A DNA stretch of 51,249 nt from positions 1 to 51,249 of the forward strand of contig JAEXYZ010000014.1 of the NCBI GenBank assembly GCA_023405135.1, in the 5' to 3' direction. The notes under the pieces were generated by a model that saw only the letters and a list, made by a program, of their open reading frames with translations, was not told the DNA's origin and made no database searches. The stretch is from Bacillota bacterium. GTDB taxonomy: Bacteria > Bacillota > Bacilli > Bacillales_A > Planococcaceae. Made by a program: the position numbers and the translations under genes. This document shows positions 17,059 through 25,732 of the stretch, piece after piece (position 1 is the stretch's first letter; each line of letters begins with the position of its first letter).

Positions 17059-17389
17059 ACTTTTTTTAAATCAATTTGTATTCAATAATTTTAATGCATA
17101 CAAATCTGGACTTGACAGAATGTTTTCTAAATATTAGAATTTAAAATCATAAATAAATAATATCTAGTTTTTACATACTTTAGTACAATAGTTAATAATT
17201 TGGATATTGGCTATTTAAAAAAGTAAAGTAACGACTAGAAAAGATAAATGTATATAGAGGTAGACTATTTAAAAAACCTATTTGGTTAGTTAAAAGTAAA
17301 CCGACAATTTTCAAAAGTATTTGGTTTTATAAAACCATTACTTTAGAAATTGTCGGTTTTTTTATTTTTTCAGAAAGGAAGGATTATTT
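17059..17389 (+). promoter_or_regulatory. Leader region of the mps/dab operon with a long hairpin
   Basis: A plausible promoter TTTACA (17170-17175), 17 bases, TAATAA (17193-17198) lies at the start. Downstream a long hairpin is formed by AAACCGACAATTT (17298-17310) and AAATTGTCGGTTT (17347-17359); its loop region holds a second, inner palindrome (TGGTTTTATAAAACCA, 17321-17336). It ends in a long T run (17357-17370). It may be the terminator of the padR unit or an attenuator for the following operon. No known riboswitch class was recognised. Confidence 0.5.
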
Positions 17390-17467
17390 ATGAAACAAAG
17401 GGATGCGAATTGTAGGTTCGAAATGTTAGTTACTTACATTCAGCTATTTTCAGTGGGGGAAATATAA
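17390..17467 (+). CDS. 25-residue leader ORF abutting mpsA/dabB
   Basis: ATG 17390 follows AAGGAAGG (17375-17383) and reads MKQRDANCRFEMLVTYIQLF then SVGEI, ending in TAA at 17465-17467. The next base is the ATG of the following gene. The ribosome site for that gene (GTGGGGG, 17453-17459) lies inside the leader. This arrangement would couple translation of the NdhF-like gene to the leader. It has no recognisable homology, and the peptide itself may be irrelevant. Confidence 0.5.
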   Translation: MKQRDANCRFEMLVTYIQLFSVGEI

Positions 17468-18988
17468 ATGTTAGACTCTTTGGATTTATTACCGTTATTA
17501 TTTTTAATACTACTTGTGATTTCGATTATAAGCAGTTTCATCCTGTTATACCCTAACACTCCGTTATCTTATATTCATATACATGTAGGATTAAGCGCTT
17601 TAGCACCTTCTGTTGCCTTAATAGCTCTCTTTTTTAGTAATGAGCGTACAGCTTTTGGCCCATTGAATTTTGACTCCTTATCATGGCTAGTAGCATTTTT
17701 TGTACTTACTATTGGCTTAATCGTCCAACGTTATTGTATTCATTATTTATTTGGAGATAATGCTTATCGAAAGTATTTTGTTTTGTTGACATTTACGACG
17801 GTTGCCGACTCTGTTGCTTGGCTAAGTAATGATCTTCGGTTGTTATTGTTTTGTTGGGGAGCTACTCTTTTAGGGTTAACTTTACTTATTAGGTTACAAA
17901 AACAGTGGGATGTTGCAAGAAATGCTGCAAAGTATTGTGGGTCCCTTTTTGCACTAAGTTGGGGAGCTTTAACTATTGCCGTTATGTGGATAACTAAAGC
18001 TACAAAACAATGGCAGTTATCGAACGTACTTTCACCAAATAATCTATTACAGCTTGAATCATGGGAGAGAATGTGCATCAGTTTGCTCATCATATTGGCA
18101 GTTGTTATTCCGGAAGCACAATGGCCATTTCATCGCTGGTTGTTAGATTCAGTAGTTGCACCAACTCCTATTTCTGCAATAATGCATGCAGGTATTGTTA
18201 ATGCTGGTGGGATTATGTTAACTCTTTTTGCTCCTATCTTTTATGGAAATTTCGTACAAATGATTTTATTAGTTTTTTCTAGTATTTCTGTATTAATAGG
18301 GACTGGAATTATGTTAGTTCAAGTTGATTATAAAAGACAGCTCGTTGGTTCTACCATTGCACAAATGGGATTTATGTTAATTCAATGTGCATTAGGGGCG
18401 TATTTAGCCGCAATGATTCATGCGGTGCTACATGGTTTATTTAAGGCAACGCTATTCTTACAAGCTGGTTCAGTAAATTATGAAAAAAAATCGTTCATTT
18501 GTCCGAAAAAGCCATCATTTTTAACCTACATTACAGGAGGTGTAATTGGTCTTCTAGTAGGGCTTGGTTTTTGGTTCATTTCCTCTGAAGACGGATATCA
18601 ATTAGTAAGCTCCTTTATATTAGGGTGGTCAGTATCTTTAGCTTGGATGCAATTAATAATGCTTAGGTCAAGTAAAGTAGGACTTATAGTAGGAGTTACC
18701 ATGTTAGTAGGGGTAGGCAGTGTATATTTTTTCATTCATCATTTATTACATAATCTTTTAAGTGAAATTGTTCAAAAAAGCATACAGCCTCCTTTCATTG
18801 CTGCTATTTTATTAGTATTTTTATTGCTATTAGCAAGTGTAGTAGGTATTTTTCTAACACGCTATCGCCTATCTAAAGTTTATACAATTATTTATTTGTG
18901 GCTTGTACGGCTAGGTGAGCCTCATCTAAAGGTCATTGAAAGTCATCCAGGTTATTTAACGCAAATGTTTTCTCGAGGAGGTAAGTGA
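17468..18988 (+). CDS. Proton/sodium-conducting NdhF-like subunit MpsA/DabB
   Basis: The 506-residue protein belongs to the NuoL/NdhF/MrpA antiporter-like family. About 13-14 hydrophobic helices are visible. The core motif reads PEAQWPFHRWLLDSVVAPTP followed by ISAIMHAGIVNAGG, with the conserved Lys/His-bearing region HAVLHGLFKATLFLQAGS. Its partner is the UPF0753 protein immediately downstream, so it is the DabB/MpsA subunit of the inorganic carbon concentrating / membrane-potential-generating pair and not complex I. B. subtilis has the same pair as ndhF-ybcC. It overlaps the next gene by GTGA. Confidence 0.88.
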   Translation: MLDSLDLLPLLFLILLVISIISSFILLYPNTPLSYIHIHVGLSALAPSVALIALFFSNERTAFGPLNFDSLSWLVAFFVLTIGLIVQRYCIHYLFGDNAYRKYFVLLTFTTVADSVAWLSNDLRLLLFCWGATLLGLTLLIRLQKQWDVARNAAKYCGSLFALSWGALTIAVMWITKATKQWQLSNVLSPNNLLQLESWERMCISLLIILAVVIPEAQWPFHRWLLDSVVAPTPISAIMHAGIVNAGGIMLTLFAPIFYGNFVQMILLVFSSISVLIGTGIMLVQVDYKRQLVGSTIAQMGFMLIQCALGAYLAAMIHAVLHGLFKATLFLQAGSVNYEKKSFICPKKPSFLTYITGGVIGLLVGLGFWFISSEDGYQLVSSFILGWSVSLAWMQLIMLRSSKVGLIVGVTMLVGVGSVYFFIHHLLHNLLSEIVQKSIQPPFIAAILLVFLLLLASVVGIFLTRYRLSKVYTIIYLWLVRLGEPHLKVIESHPGYLTQMFSRGGK

Positions 18989-21609
18989 CGTTGAATACAA
19001 CATTTGTGCAAGATCTTAACCTAGAAAAAAGTTATAGTAATGTTAATTTTGATATCAATGATTTAGTGAAATCTGCTAGTAAAGTTATTGTGCCACTTGG
19101 ACCGATCACTAAGTTTGCTGCACGTAATCCTTGGGCTGAAATGGAACAGCACTCGTTAGAGGAAGTTGCACGCCGTCTTAAAGAGGGTTGTGATATAGAT
19201 ATCTATCCTAGTTTTTCTATGTTAAATACTGCATGGAAACGGGGAGAAATTAATGAAGAATTTCTTGAAAAGAAACTTCAACAATGGCTTGATTTACAGG
19301 AGTTCGATTTGCCGAAGGATGTTGCACGTCGATTCTGTAGAGCAGCGCTTTTTCAAGAACTGCAAAATTTTGACTATTTACAAAAAAGCGAAGTGAGGAG
19401 TATAGCAAAGGAACTAATTCGTTTTAAGAATCACTTTCCAAAAAATAATACAATTCAAACTTATAGTAAACGTTTGGAGAAGCAAAATGGCGTGAAAATA
19501 ACCCAAATTCTTAATGGACAAATGATTAAGTGGTGTAAGTTGTTTTTGGATGAGAGTCAGGCTGTTTGGTCGATGCCAAGTCGAGAAAAAGGTTTTTATT
19601 ATTCTTGGAGGAACCTCGTTCATAATGATCCAGCGATTAATTCTAGTGTGCGTAAGAAACTAAAGGATTTACCTAAAGAGGCTGATCAAGCTTTAATGGA
19701 AGCATTATTAGGATTAGAAATATCTTTCCCAGAGATTCAAGGTTATTTAGAAGCGCATTTACTAGCTTTACCAGGGTGGGCAGGAACAATGCTTTGGCGC
19801 TCACAGCAAGCTAATAACGAAAAGAACTTGCTAACTGAGTATTTAGCTGCCCGAATTAGTATGGAGTACGCACTTATGAAACCATATCTTCCATTACAGC
19901 AGCAAAACATAGAAGATGATATAGAACTTTTAGAATCGTTAATTGTTTCGTGGGCGAATTGGGGTAACTTGCCTATTAAATCATGGTTACAGCTTTCGCA
20001 AAAAGAAGTAAAAGCAAGACTGATTCTAACATATAAATTTGATCAAATCGTTCGCAGTCGAATATGGCTTGAAGCGTGGGAAAAAACTTATGAAGTTCAG
20101 TTGATGAGTATAATTAATTCAAAGCAACGAAGTATAGAACAAAATGAAAAGACAACATTAGCTCAATTTGCATTTTGTATCGATGTTCGTTCTGAGCCAT
20201 TTCGCCGTAAAATTGAAGAAGCAGGTCCTTTTGAAACATTTGGAACAGCAGGGTTTTTCGGTTTACCGATTGAAACATGCCAACTAAATAGCGGACATCA
20301 TCATCCATCTTTACCTATTATGTTCAAACCGCAATATAGAGTGAAAGAAGTATCATCTGAATCTGAATTAAAATCGTATCAACAACGTCAAAAAACGGCT
20401 AGTTTACTAAGCCATACATTTAAATCAATGAAATATAATTTGTCTTCAAGTCTATTACTACCGGAAATTAGTAGTGCGTGGTTTAGCTTAAAAACAATTG
20501 CCCGTAGTTTTTTTCCAAGGACTGTAGGTATTTTACTCCGTAAACTTCAAGAAGCATGGTTACGAAAACCTGTTACTCAACTATCCCTCTATCATACAAA
20601 AACTTCTGAAACAGAGTTGCCTATTGGTTTTACGGAAGAAGAACGAGTTCATTATGTGCGACAAGCATTAAATATGATGGGGTTAGTAGAAAATTTTGCC
20701 CCTCTAGTAGTAATTTGTGGACATAGTAGTCATAGTACGAATAATTTATATGCCTCTGCATTAGATTGTGGTGCTTGTGGAGGAGCATCAAGTGGATTCA
20801 ATGCTCGAGTATTAGCAACCTTGTGCAACCTTCCTGAGGTAAGAAAATCTCTAAAAGAAGAGGGGATTTGTATTCCAAATGAAACCGTCTTTACGGCTGC
20901 GGAGCATATTACAACAATCGATGAGCTGCAATGGCTTTATGTTCCTCAACTTTCAACTAAAGCTAAGGAGGCCTTTGATTACTTACAAGCTGTATTGCCA
21001 AAGGTGAGCAGTGAAGCAAATGCCGAAAGAATTGTAAAATTACCAAGTAGTGCAATTAGTTGTAACAATCCTAAGTTAGAAGCACAACGCTTGGGAGAGG
21101 ATTGGAGTGAAGTGCGGCCAGAATGGGGGTTGGCTCGAAATGCTGCTTTCATCATTGGAAATCGAGAGCTTACTCGAAACTGTAATTTAGATGGTAGAGT
21201 TTTTCTTCACAGCTATAATTGGAAGAAGGATGAAGACGGCACGAAACTTGGCAATATCATATTTGGACCGGCAACAGTTGCCCAATGGATTAATCTACAA
21301 TATTACGCTTCTACTGTTGCTCCTCATTATTATGGGAGTGGGAACAAAACAACTCAAACGGCTACTGCAGGGATTGGAGTCATGCAGGGCAATGCAAGTG
21401 ATTTATTAAGTGGACTTCCTTGGCAGTCGATAATGAAATCAGACCAAGAGGGGTACCACGACCCTTTGAGGTTGTTAGTAGTAATCGAAGCACCAAGAGA
21501 GTATGTAAAACGACTATTAAATCAAAACCAAGCGTTTCTACAAAAAGTTCAAAATGGCTGGATCCGACTTGCATCGATTGATCCAGAAGGTAATTGGGAC
21601 AGTTGGTAA
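18985..21609 (+). CDS. Inorganic carbon transporter subunit DabA/MpsB (UPF0753, DUF2309)
   Basis: The 874-residue soluble protein couples cation flow through the DabB subunit to CO2 hydration inside the cell, accumulating bicarbonate. The beta-carbonic-anhydrase-like zinc ligands are in place: Cys398 and Asp400 in FCIDVRSEPFRR, His580 in VICGHSSHS, and Cys595 in LDCGACGG. The His-to-Cys spacing of 15 is as in characterised DabA. Start is GTG 18985 overlapping the dabB stop, or TTG 18991; GAGGAGG at 18975 is better spaced for the TTG, which would shorten the protein by two residues. mpsC follows in the same direction. Confidence 0.93.
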   Translation: MTLNTTFVQDLNLEKSYSNVNFDINDLVKSASKVIVPLGPITKFAARNPWAEMEQHSLEEVARRLKEGCDIDIYPSFSMLNTAWKRGEINEEFLEKKLQQWLDLQEFDLPKDVARRFCRAALFQELQNFDYLQKSEVRSIAKELIRFKNHFPKNNTIQTYSKRLEKQNGVKITQILNGQMIKWCKLFLDESQAVWSMPSREKGFYYSWRNLVHNDPAINSSVRKKLKDLPKEADQALMEALLGLEISFPEIQGYLEAHLLALPGWAGTMLWRSQQANNEKNLLTEYLAARISMEYALMKPYLPLQQQNIEDDIELLESLIVSWANWGNLPIKSWLQLSQKEVKARLILTYKFDQIVRSRIWLEAWEKTYEVQLMSIINSKQRSIEQNEKTTLAQFAFCIDVRSEPFRRKIEEAGPFETFGTAGFFGLPIETCQLNSGHHHPSLPIMFKPQYRVKEVSSESELKSYQQRQKTASLLSHTFKSMKYNLSSSLLLPEISSAWFSLKTIARSFFPRTVGILLRKLQEAWLRKPVTQLSLYHTKTSETELPIGFTEEERVHYVRQALNMMGLVENFAPLVVICGHSSHSTNNLYASALDCGACGGASSGFNARVLATLCNLPEVRKSLKEEGICIPNETVFTAAEHITTIDELQWLYVPQLSTKAKEAFDYLQAVLPKVSSEANAERIVKLPSSAISCNNPKLEAQRLGEDWSEVRPEWGLARNAAFIIGNRELTRNCNLDGRVFLHSYNWKKDEDGTKLGNIIFGPATVAQWINLQYYASTVAPHYYGSGNKTTQTATAGIGVMQGNASDLLSGLPWQSIMKSDQEGYHDPLRLLVVIEAPREYVKRLLNQNQAFLQKVQNGWIRLASIDPEGNWDSW

Positions 21610-21695
21610 ACTAAATAATCGCTAAAAAATTAAGTGCAAATAAATAAAAATAAATGTGTACAACAATTATTGGATCGGAATGAGAGGAAAACATT

Positions 21696-22058
21696 ATGGA
21701 AAAGTCTAAAGGGAATATAGAAGCGGAAATAAGTAAAGCTTTAACTCACTGGGAGAAAAATTATCTTGGACGCGGTTCTGTATCTGTTAAAGCAGATATT
21801 TTACGAGATATGGTAATTGTAGTGTTGAAAGGAATATTATCTCCTGCAGAGTATTCAGTATGTAAAGATAAAGAAGGATTATTATCGGTGAAAATGAATC
21901 GGAATAATTTAGTGGAATCAGGTGTGGAAGAATTAAAAGAAATATTATTAGAAATAACAGGTGAAGAAGTGGTAAGCTTTTACACCGATTTAAGTACGAA
22001 AACTGGGGAACGAATGATGATTTTTAAACTTTCGGAAGATTTACAAAGCAAATTATAG
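21696..22058 (+). CDS. MpsC/DUF2294 family protein
   Basis: This 120-residue protein matches the DUF2294 (MpsC) family: an N-terminal helix with EISKALTHWEKNYLGRGS, a central VKADILRDMVIVVLKGILSP, and a C-terminal part ending FYTDLSTKTGERMMIFKLSE. In B. subtilis the homologue ybcI lies in the ybcC operon, and in staphylococci mpsABC are one operon for generating membrane potential. It follows dabA by 86 bases in the same direction with its own GAGAGGAAAA ribosome site. Its molecular role is not known. Confidence 0.85.
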   Translation: MEKSKGNIEAEISKALTHWEKNYLGRGSVSVKADILRDMVIVVLKGILSPAEYSVCKDKEGLLSVKMNRNNLVESGVEELKEILLEITGEEVVSFYTDLSTKTGERMMIFKLSEDLQSKL

Positions 22059-22127
22059 TGTTTTTAAAGACATAAAATTAAAGCTTAATAATTTAGTAGA
22101 ATTCAATCATTGTAAGGAGTGAATTTG

Positions 22128-22592
22128 ATGAATAAAACTAAAAATATAAAAGCACTATATATTACTAATTCGGATATTGAAATAAGGGATTATATTAAAC
22201 AAAATAGTATTGTTCTACAATATTATGGGCCAGTCGTGTCACCCTTTGATGAAATAATGAGAGACATCATTGTTACTATTTATCGGTACAATATAAAAGA
22301 GGTAGTTGTAATAACACCTAAAGAAGAAAGCCAAAAGAACATATGGGCTTTATTAAGTAAAGTTATAGAAGAAGTAGATTCGCAAGAGAAGGTACAAACT
22401 TTAAATTATCTATTTGAAAATTGCAAGCCTGAATTTTCCGGAAATAGTTTAGGCGAGTGGCTAGAAGGTGGAAATGGAATATCAGTAAGTCCAGAAAATA
22501 CTGTGAGCGCCATTCGTCAACATCCATTGATGCCGTCAGATGTAAAAATTCATGAATTAATTATTGATAATGAAAACAAAACAATTTTATAA
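22128..22592 (+). CDS. Degenerate beta-carbonic-anhydrase-like protein
   Basis: The C-terminal part, ISVSPENTVSAIRQHPLMPS then DVKIHELIIDNENKTIL, reads like the end of a beta-carbonic anhydrase (V.xSV..I..HPL.P....V.G.V.D..TG.L). The middle part (DIIVTIYRYNIKEVVVITP) corresponds to the strand before the HxxC zinc ligand. But the Cys-x-Asp-x-Arg and His-x2-Cys ligand motifs are absent, so it cannot bind the catalytic zinc in the usual way. B. subtilis YbcF in the ybcC operon is a comparable case. ATG 22128 is chosen because AAGGAG ends 9 bases upstream; GTG 22119 is too close. It probably acts with MpsABC as a structural or sensing partner. Confidence 0.65.
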   Translation: MNKTKNIKALYITNSDIEIRDYIKQNSIVLQYYGPVVSPFDEIMRDIIVTIYRYNIKEVVVITPKEESQKNIWALLSKVIEEVDSQEKVQTLNYLFENCKPEFSGNSLGEWLEGGNGISVSPENTVSAIRQHPLMPSDVKIHELIIDNENKTIL

Positions 22593-22679
22593 TTAATCCA
22601 CTTGTTCAAGTTGGAAAATCATTCTCTTCACAAAACAAAAGTTTATCACATTTCCTTTTATTGAAGAGTGGGAAATAAG

Positions 22680-22714
22680 GGTATTCGGAATGCTGCGATT
22701 CTGAATGCCTTTTA
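22680..22714 (+). terminator. Terminator of the mps/dab operon
   Basis: GGTATTCGGAAT (22680-22691) pairs with ATTCTGAATGCC (22698-22709) with two G-U pairs, then TTTTATC. A looser stem CTCTTCA/TGAAGAG lies just upstream (22624-22668). Confidence 0.65.
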
Positions 22715-22740
22715 TCAATTATTATTTGCCTTTAATTTTG

Positions 22741-22787
22741 AAAAAAAATGAGGTTGTCACAAAAGTAATCCTTTTGCTTCAACCCCA
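22741..22787 (-). terminator. Terminator of fer
   Basis: On the minus strand TGGGGTTGAAGCAAAAG pairs with CTTTTGTGACAACCTCA, followed by a run of seven T (plus-strand A run 22741-22747). Confidence 0.85.
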
Positions 22788-22792
22788 TTTAA

Positions 22793-23041
22793 TTATTCAT
22801 ATTTTAATGGATCTCCATCAAATGACTCATCTGCAACTTTAATTGAATCAGTTGGGCAGCCTTCAAAAGCATCTTGCATATCTTCTAGTAGATCCTCTGG
22901 AACTTCTGTAGTACCCGTGTTATCATCTAAAATAACGAAGGCAATACCTTCATCATCATAATCGTAAATATCTGGGGCTGCAGCACCACAAGCGCCACAA
23001 GCAATACATGTATCTTTATCTACAATTGTATATTTTGGCAT
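22793..23041 (-). CDS. fer: Ferredoxin, [4Fe-4S]
   Basis: The 82-residue protein begins MPKYTIVDKDTCIACGACGA and has the cluster ligands Cys12, Cys15, Cys18 and Cys62 (FEGCPTDSIKVAD). It has the same length and almost the same sequence as B. subtilis Fer, a single-cluster electron carrier that can serve fatty acid desaturation, cytochromes P450 and other reductases. It is transcribed divergently from ypbB, as in B. subtilis, and has its own terminator. Confidence 0.96.
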   Translation of the reverse strand: MPKYTIVDKDTCIACGACGAAAPDIYDYDDEGIAFVILDDNTGTTEVPEDLLEDMQDAFEGCPTDSIKVADESFDGDPLKYE

Positions 23042-23146
23042 AGTTATCTCTCCTTTTTAACGTGCGCTCCATTAAGCTTCTTTTCTATTCTAAATCTGTT
23101 TAAACTACTTTTCAACATAAATACTACGAAAACGGAGGATTTGATT

Positions 23147-24178
23147 TTGATTTTTCAACAAATTATTTTACAAATTTTCCACAAGTTGAATCAAGAACGG
23201 ACAATTTCAGCACCATTTCATTTATTAAAGGGGAAGCGTTCTGGACAAACGATACAAGATGTAGGAATTTATCAATTACATAATTTTTTCGGGATTTTAC
23301 CAAAGCTTTCTAGAAACAAATATGACGAAGAAATTACTAATTTAATAGATAAACAAATTATAAAAGTAAATGAAGAAGGTTATTACGAGCTATTAAGTAA
23401 TGACATTGTAATGGATCAATTTGGATTCGATGGATGGCATTATCGAGGGAATGAACATATTTTTTTTGCAAGGCTGTCGTTAATTATACAAAGTTTGTCC
23501 CATAAAAATGCAGGGATGATGTCGTTTATTCCGATTCAAAAGGATGAGATGATTCAGCATTGGGTTCGAAATTTTTTACTTACTAACAATTATCAAGAAG
23601 GAAATGTTCATGAATTGTTAATGAAGGAAATGATACATAGTCTTGATAATACGAATCTCGATGAATCCATTAAAAACATTTTAATCAATCGATTATCAGG
23701 CTATAACGTTGCTGGATTTACGTGGCAGCAGTTGAGTCATTTTGAAAACAAATCTGAGATGGATGTTCAATTACTTTATATTGCAGGGTTACATAGTTGG
23801 TTAAATAAAATAATTTCTGAACCTGATAATTATCCTTTATTAAATGTTGTTGCACAAAATGTTCGAATTAATATTTCATTGACAGGTTCTGCCTTTCAAA
23901 GTGCACAGCTCTTTTTACAAGGATATTCAATTGAACAAATTAGTAAAATGCGCGGGCTAAAGATGAGTACAATAGAAGATCATATCGTAGAATTAGCAAT
24001 GAATGAACCACATTTTTCGATTGAACAATTTATTAGTCCTCAAGACATTCAGCTCGTATCCACTGCAATTGAAGACTACAATACGAGAAAGCTTAAAGTT
24101 TTACATGAAGTTTTGCCTCATTTATCTTATTTTCAACTAAGACTCGCTCTAGCAAGAGGTGATAGAAAGTGCAATTAG
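23147..24178 (+). CDS. ypbB: YpbB-like protein with C-terminal helix-turn-helix (RecQ-associated)
   Basis: The gene lies upstream of the RecQ-type helicase and overlaps it by 10 bases, as ypbB does with recS in B. subtilis. The 343-residue product has a mostly helical body and, near residues 255-300, a helicase-associated helix-turn-helix (FLQGYSIEQISKMRGLKMST then IEDHIVELA), a module found at the C-terminus of some RecQ proteins. It may act as a detached DNA-binding domain for the helicase. TTG 23147 is chosen because GGAGG (23134-23138) is 8 bases upstream; the first TTG at 23141 is too close. Function unproven. Confidence 0.8.
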   Translation: MIFQQIILQIFHKLNQERTISAPFHLLKGKRSGQTIQDVGIYQLHNFFGILPKLSRNKYDEEITNLIDKQIIKVNEEGYYELLSNDIVMDQFGFDGWHYRGNEHIFFARLSLIIQSLSHKNAGMMSFIPIQKDEMIQHWVRNFLLTNNYQEGNVHELLMKEMIHSLDNTNLDESIKNILINRLSGYNVAGFTWQQLSHFENKSEMDVQLLYIAGLHSWLNKIISEPDNYPLLNVVAQNVRINISLTGSAFQSAQLFLQGYSIEQISKMRGLKMSTIEDHIVELAMNEPHFSIEQFISPQDIQLVSTAIEDYNTRKLKVLHEVLPHLSYFQLRLALARGDRKCN

Positions 24179-25614
24179 AAACATTGCTACAAAAATATTT
24201 TGGTTATACTTCCTTTCGTCCAGGACAAAAAGAAGTAATCGAACAAATTGTTGCTGGGAGAGATGTTTTAGCTTTACTTCCAACTGGAATGGGAAAATCC
24301 CTTTGCTATCAGCTACCAGGATTCATATTTCATAAGCCAGTATTAATCATTTCACCTCTTTTATCGTTAATGCAAGACCAAGTTGATCAATTAAAGCAAT
24401 TAAAAGAAAAAAGAGTTGTGGCACTGAATTCATTTTTAAATGCTGGTCAGAAAAGAGCGGTACTTCAAGCATTACATCAATATCGTTTTATTTTTATTTC
24501 ACCAGAAATGCTCTTGCAGCAGCAAGTACAACAAAAGTTAAATGAGATGGAATTGTCTTTAATTGTAGTGGATGAAGCCCATTGTATTTCACAGTGGGGA
24601 TTTGATTTTCGTCCGGATTATTTAAGAATTGGAGAAGTTGTAGGGAAGGAAAATAGACCACCGATTTTAGCTTTATCGGCAACGGCAACAGATAAAGTTG
24701 TAGGGGATATTAAAGAATATTTGAAAATGAAGGAGCCCTTTGAATACATTCATTCAGTGGATCGGCCGAACATTCATTTAACGAAATTGTTGTTTCATGA
24801 TCGTGAGGATAAAATTGATTGGATTATAAGGCATACTACAGAAACAGCAGGACCAGGGATTATTTATACTGGGTCCCGCTCAAAAACAGAAAAGATAAGC
24901 GAACGATTGTTGCAAGCTGGCCTTTCTGCTGCTGCTTATCACGGTGGGAAGGATACGTTAGACCGTCAATTTATACAACAGCAATTTATTAATGGTTCTC
25001 TTGACTGGATCGTTGCGACAAATGCATTTGGAATGGGCGTTCATAAGGATAACGTTAGGCAAATAGTTCATGAATCCATTCCTTCAAATATGGCGAATTA
25101 TATGCAGGAAATTGGACGAGCAGGCCGAGATGGCAAAGATGCGGCAGCTATTCTCCTGTATGCAGATGGTGATGAGGATTTTGCACGATTTATCGGAATT
25201 GATGATTTACCAAATGAAGTTCATATTGAAATCTATGAAAATTATTTACAAAGAAACGAGTCACCTAGCTCGATGATGAATAACAGTGAAATTTCTGAAA
25301 CTGGTTTTCGAGTATTGAATTACTGGATGAACCAGCTTCCAGCAAATGAAGTGAAAAACGTCCTCTATCGTATGAAAAACGAAAAACTGAAAGAAGTAGA
25401 TGAAGTTATGCAGCTTGTTAGATCAGATGAATGTATGAGAGAAATGATTGTGCGATATTTTGGTCAAACATTAGATCATAAGCCAAATGATTGTTGTTCA
25501 TCGTGCGGCATTAATCTTCTAAATCTTTTAAAACCGCGTCAATTAGTCGAATCTGTGCATGAACAAATGCCTTGGCAAAAGCGCATTGAAAAATTATTAC
25601 TAGGACAATTGTAA
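24169..25614 (+). CDS. recS: RecQ-family ATP-dependent DNA helicase RecS
   Basis: The protein unwinds DNA 3'-to-5' and in B. subtilis helps stalled fork repair. Helicase motifs in order: motif 0 FRPGQKEVIEQI, Walker A LPTGMGKSLCYQLPG, DEAH in VVDEAHCISQWGFDFRP, LSATATDKV, and motif VI QEIGRAGRDGK. A zinc-binding region follows near residues 420-450 (DECMREM ... DCCSSCGI). At 481 residues it is the short RecQ form that lacks an HRDC domain, like RecS. Start is GTG 24169 inside ypbB. Confidence 0.93.
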   Translation: MQLETLLQKYFGYTSFRPGQKEVIEQIVAGRDVLALLPTGMGKSLCYQLPGFIFHKPVLIISPLLSLMQDQVDQLKQLKEKRVVALNSFLNAGQKRAVLQALHQYRFIFISPEMLLQQQVQQKLNEMELSLIVVDEAHCISQWGFDFRPDYLRIGEVVGKENRPPILALSATATDKVVGDIKEYLKMKEPFEYIHSVDRPNIHLTKLLFHDREDKIDWIIRHTTETAGPGIIYTGSRSKTEKISERLLQAGLSAAAYHGGKDTLDRQFIQQQFINGSLDWIVATNAFGMGVHKDNVRQIVHESIPSNMANYMQEIGRAGRDGKDAAAILLYADGDEDFARFIGIDDLPNEVHIEIYENYLQRNESPSSMMNNSEISETGFRVLNYWMNQLPANEVKNVLYRMKNEKLKEVDEVMQLVRSDECMREMIVRYFGQTLDHKPNDCCSSCGINLLNLLKPRQLVESVHEQMPWQKRIEKLLLGQL

Positions 25615-25732
25615 TAATTTGTCGAAATGAGATAGAATACGGCAAAAATCTATGAAAATATCGATTGCCATCATTTACTTTTTAGAGAAATTTCGTCATA
25701 ATTAGATAATAATAGTGTTGGAGGTGGTACTC

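Noticed and set aside
17468..18988. Reading the NdhF-like gene as complex I subunit NuoL
   Set aside because: No other complex I genes are present and the DabA/UPF0753 partner follows at once, so it is the DabB/MpsA subunit.
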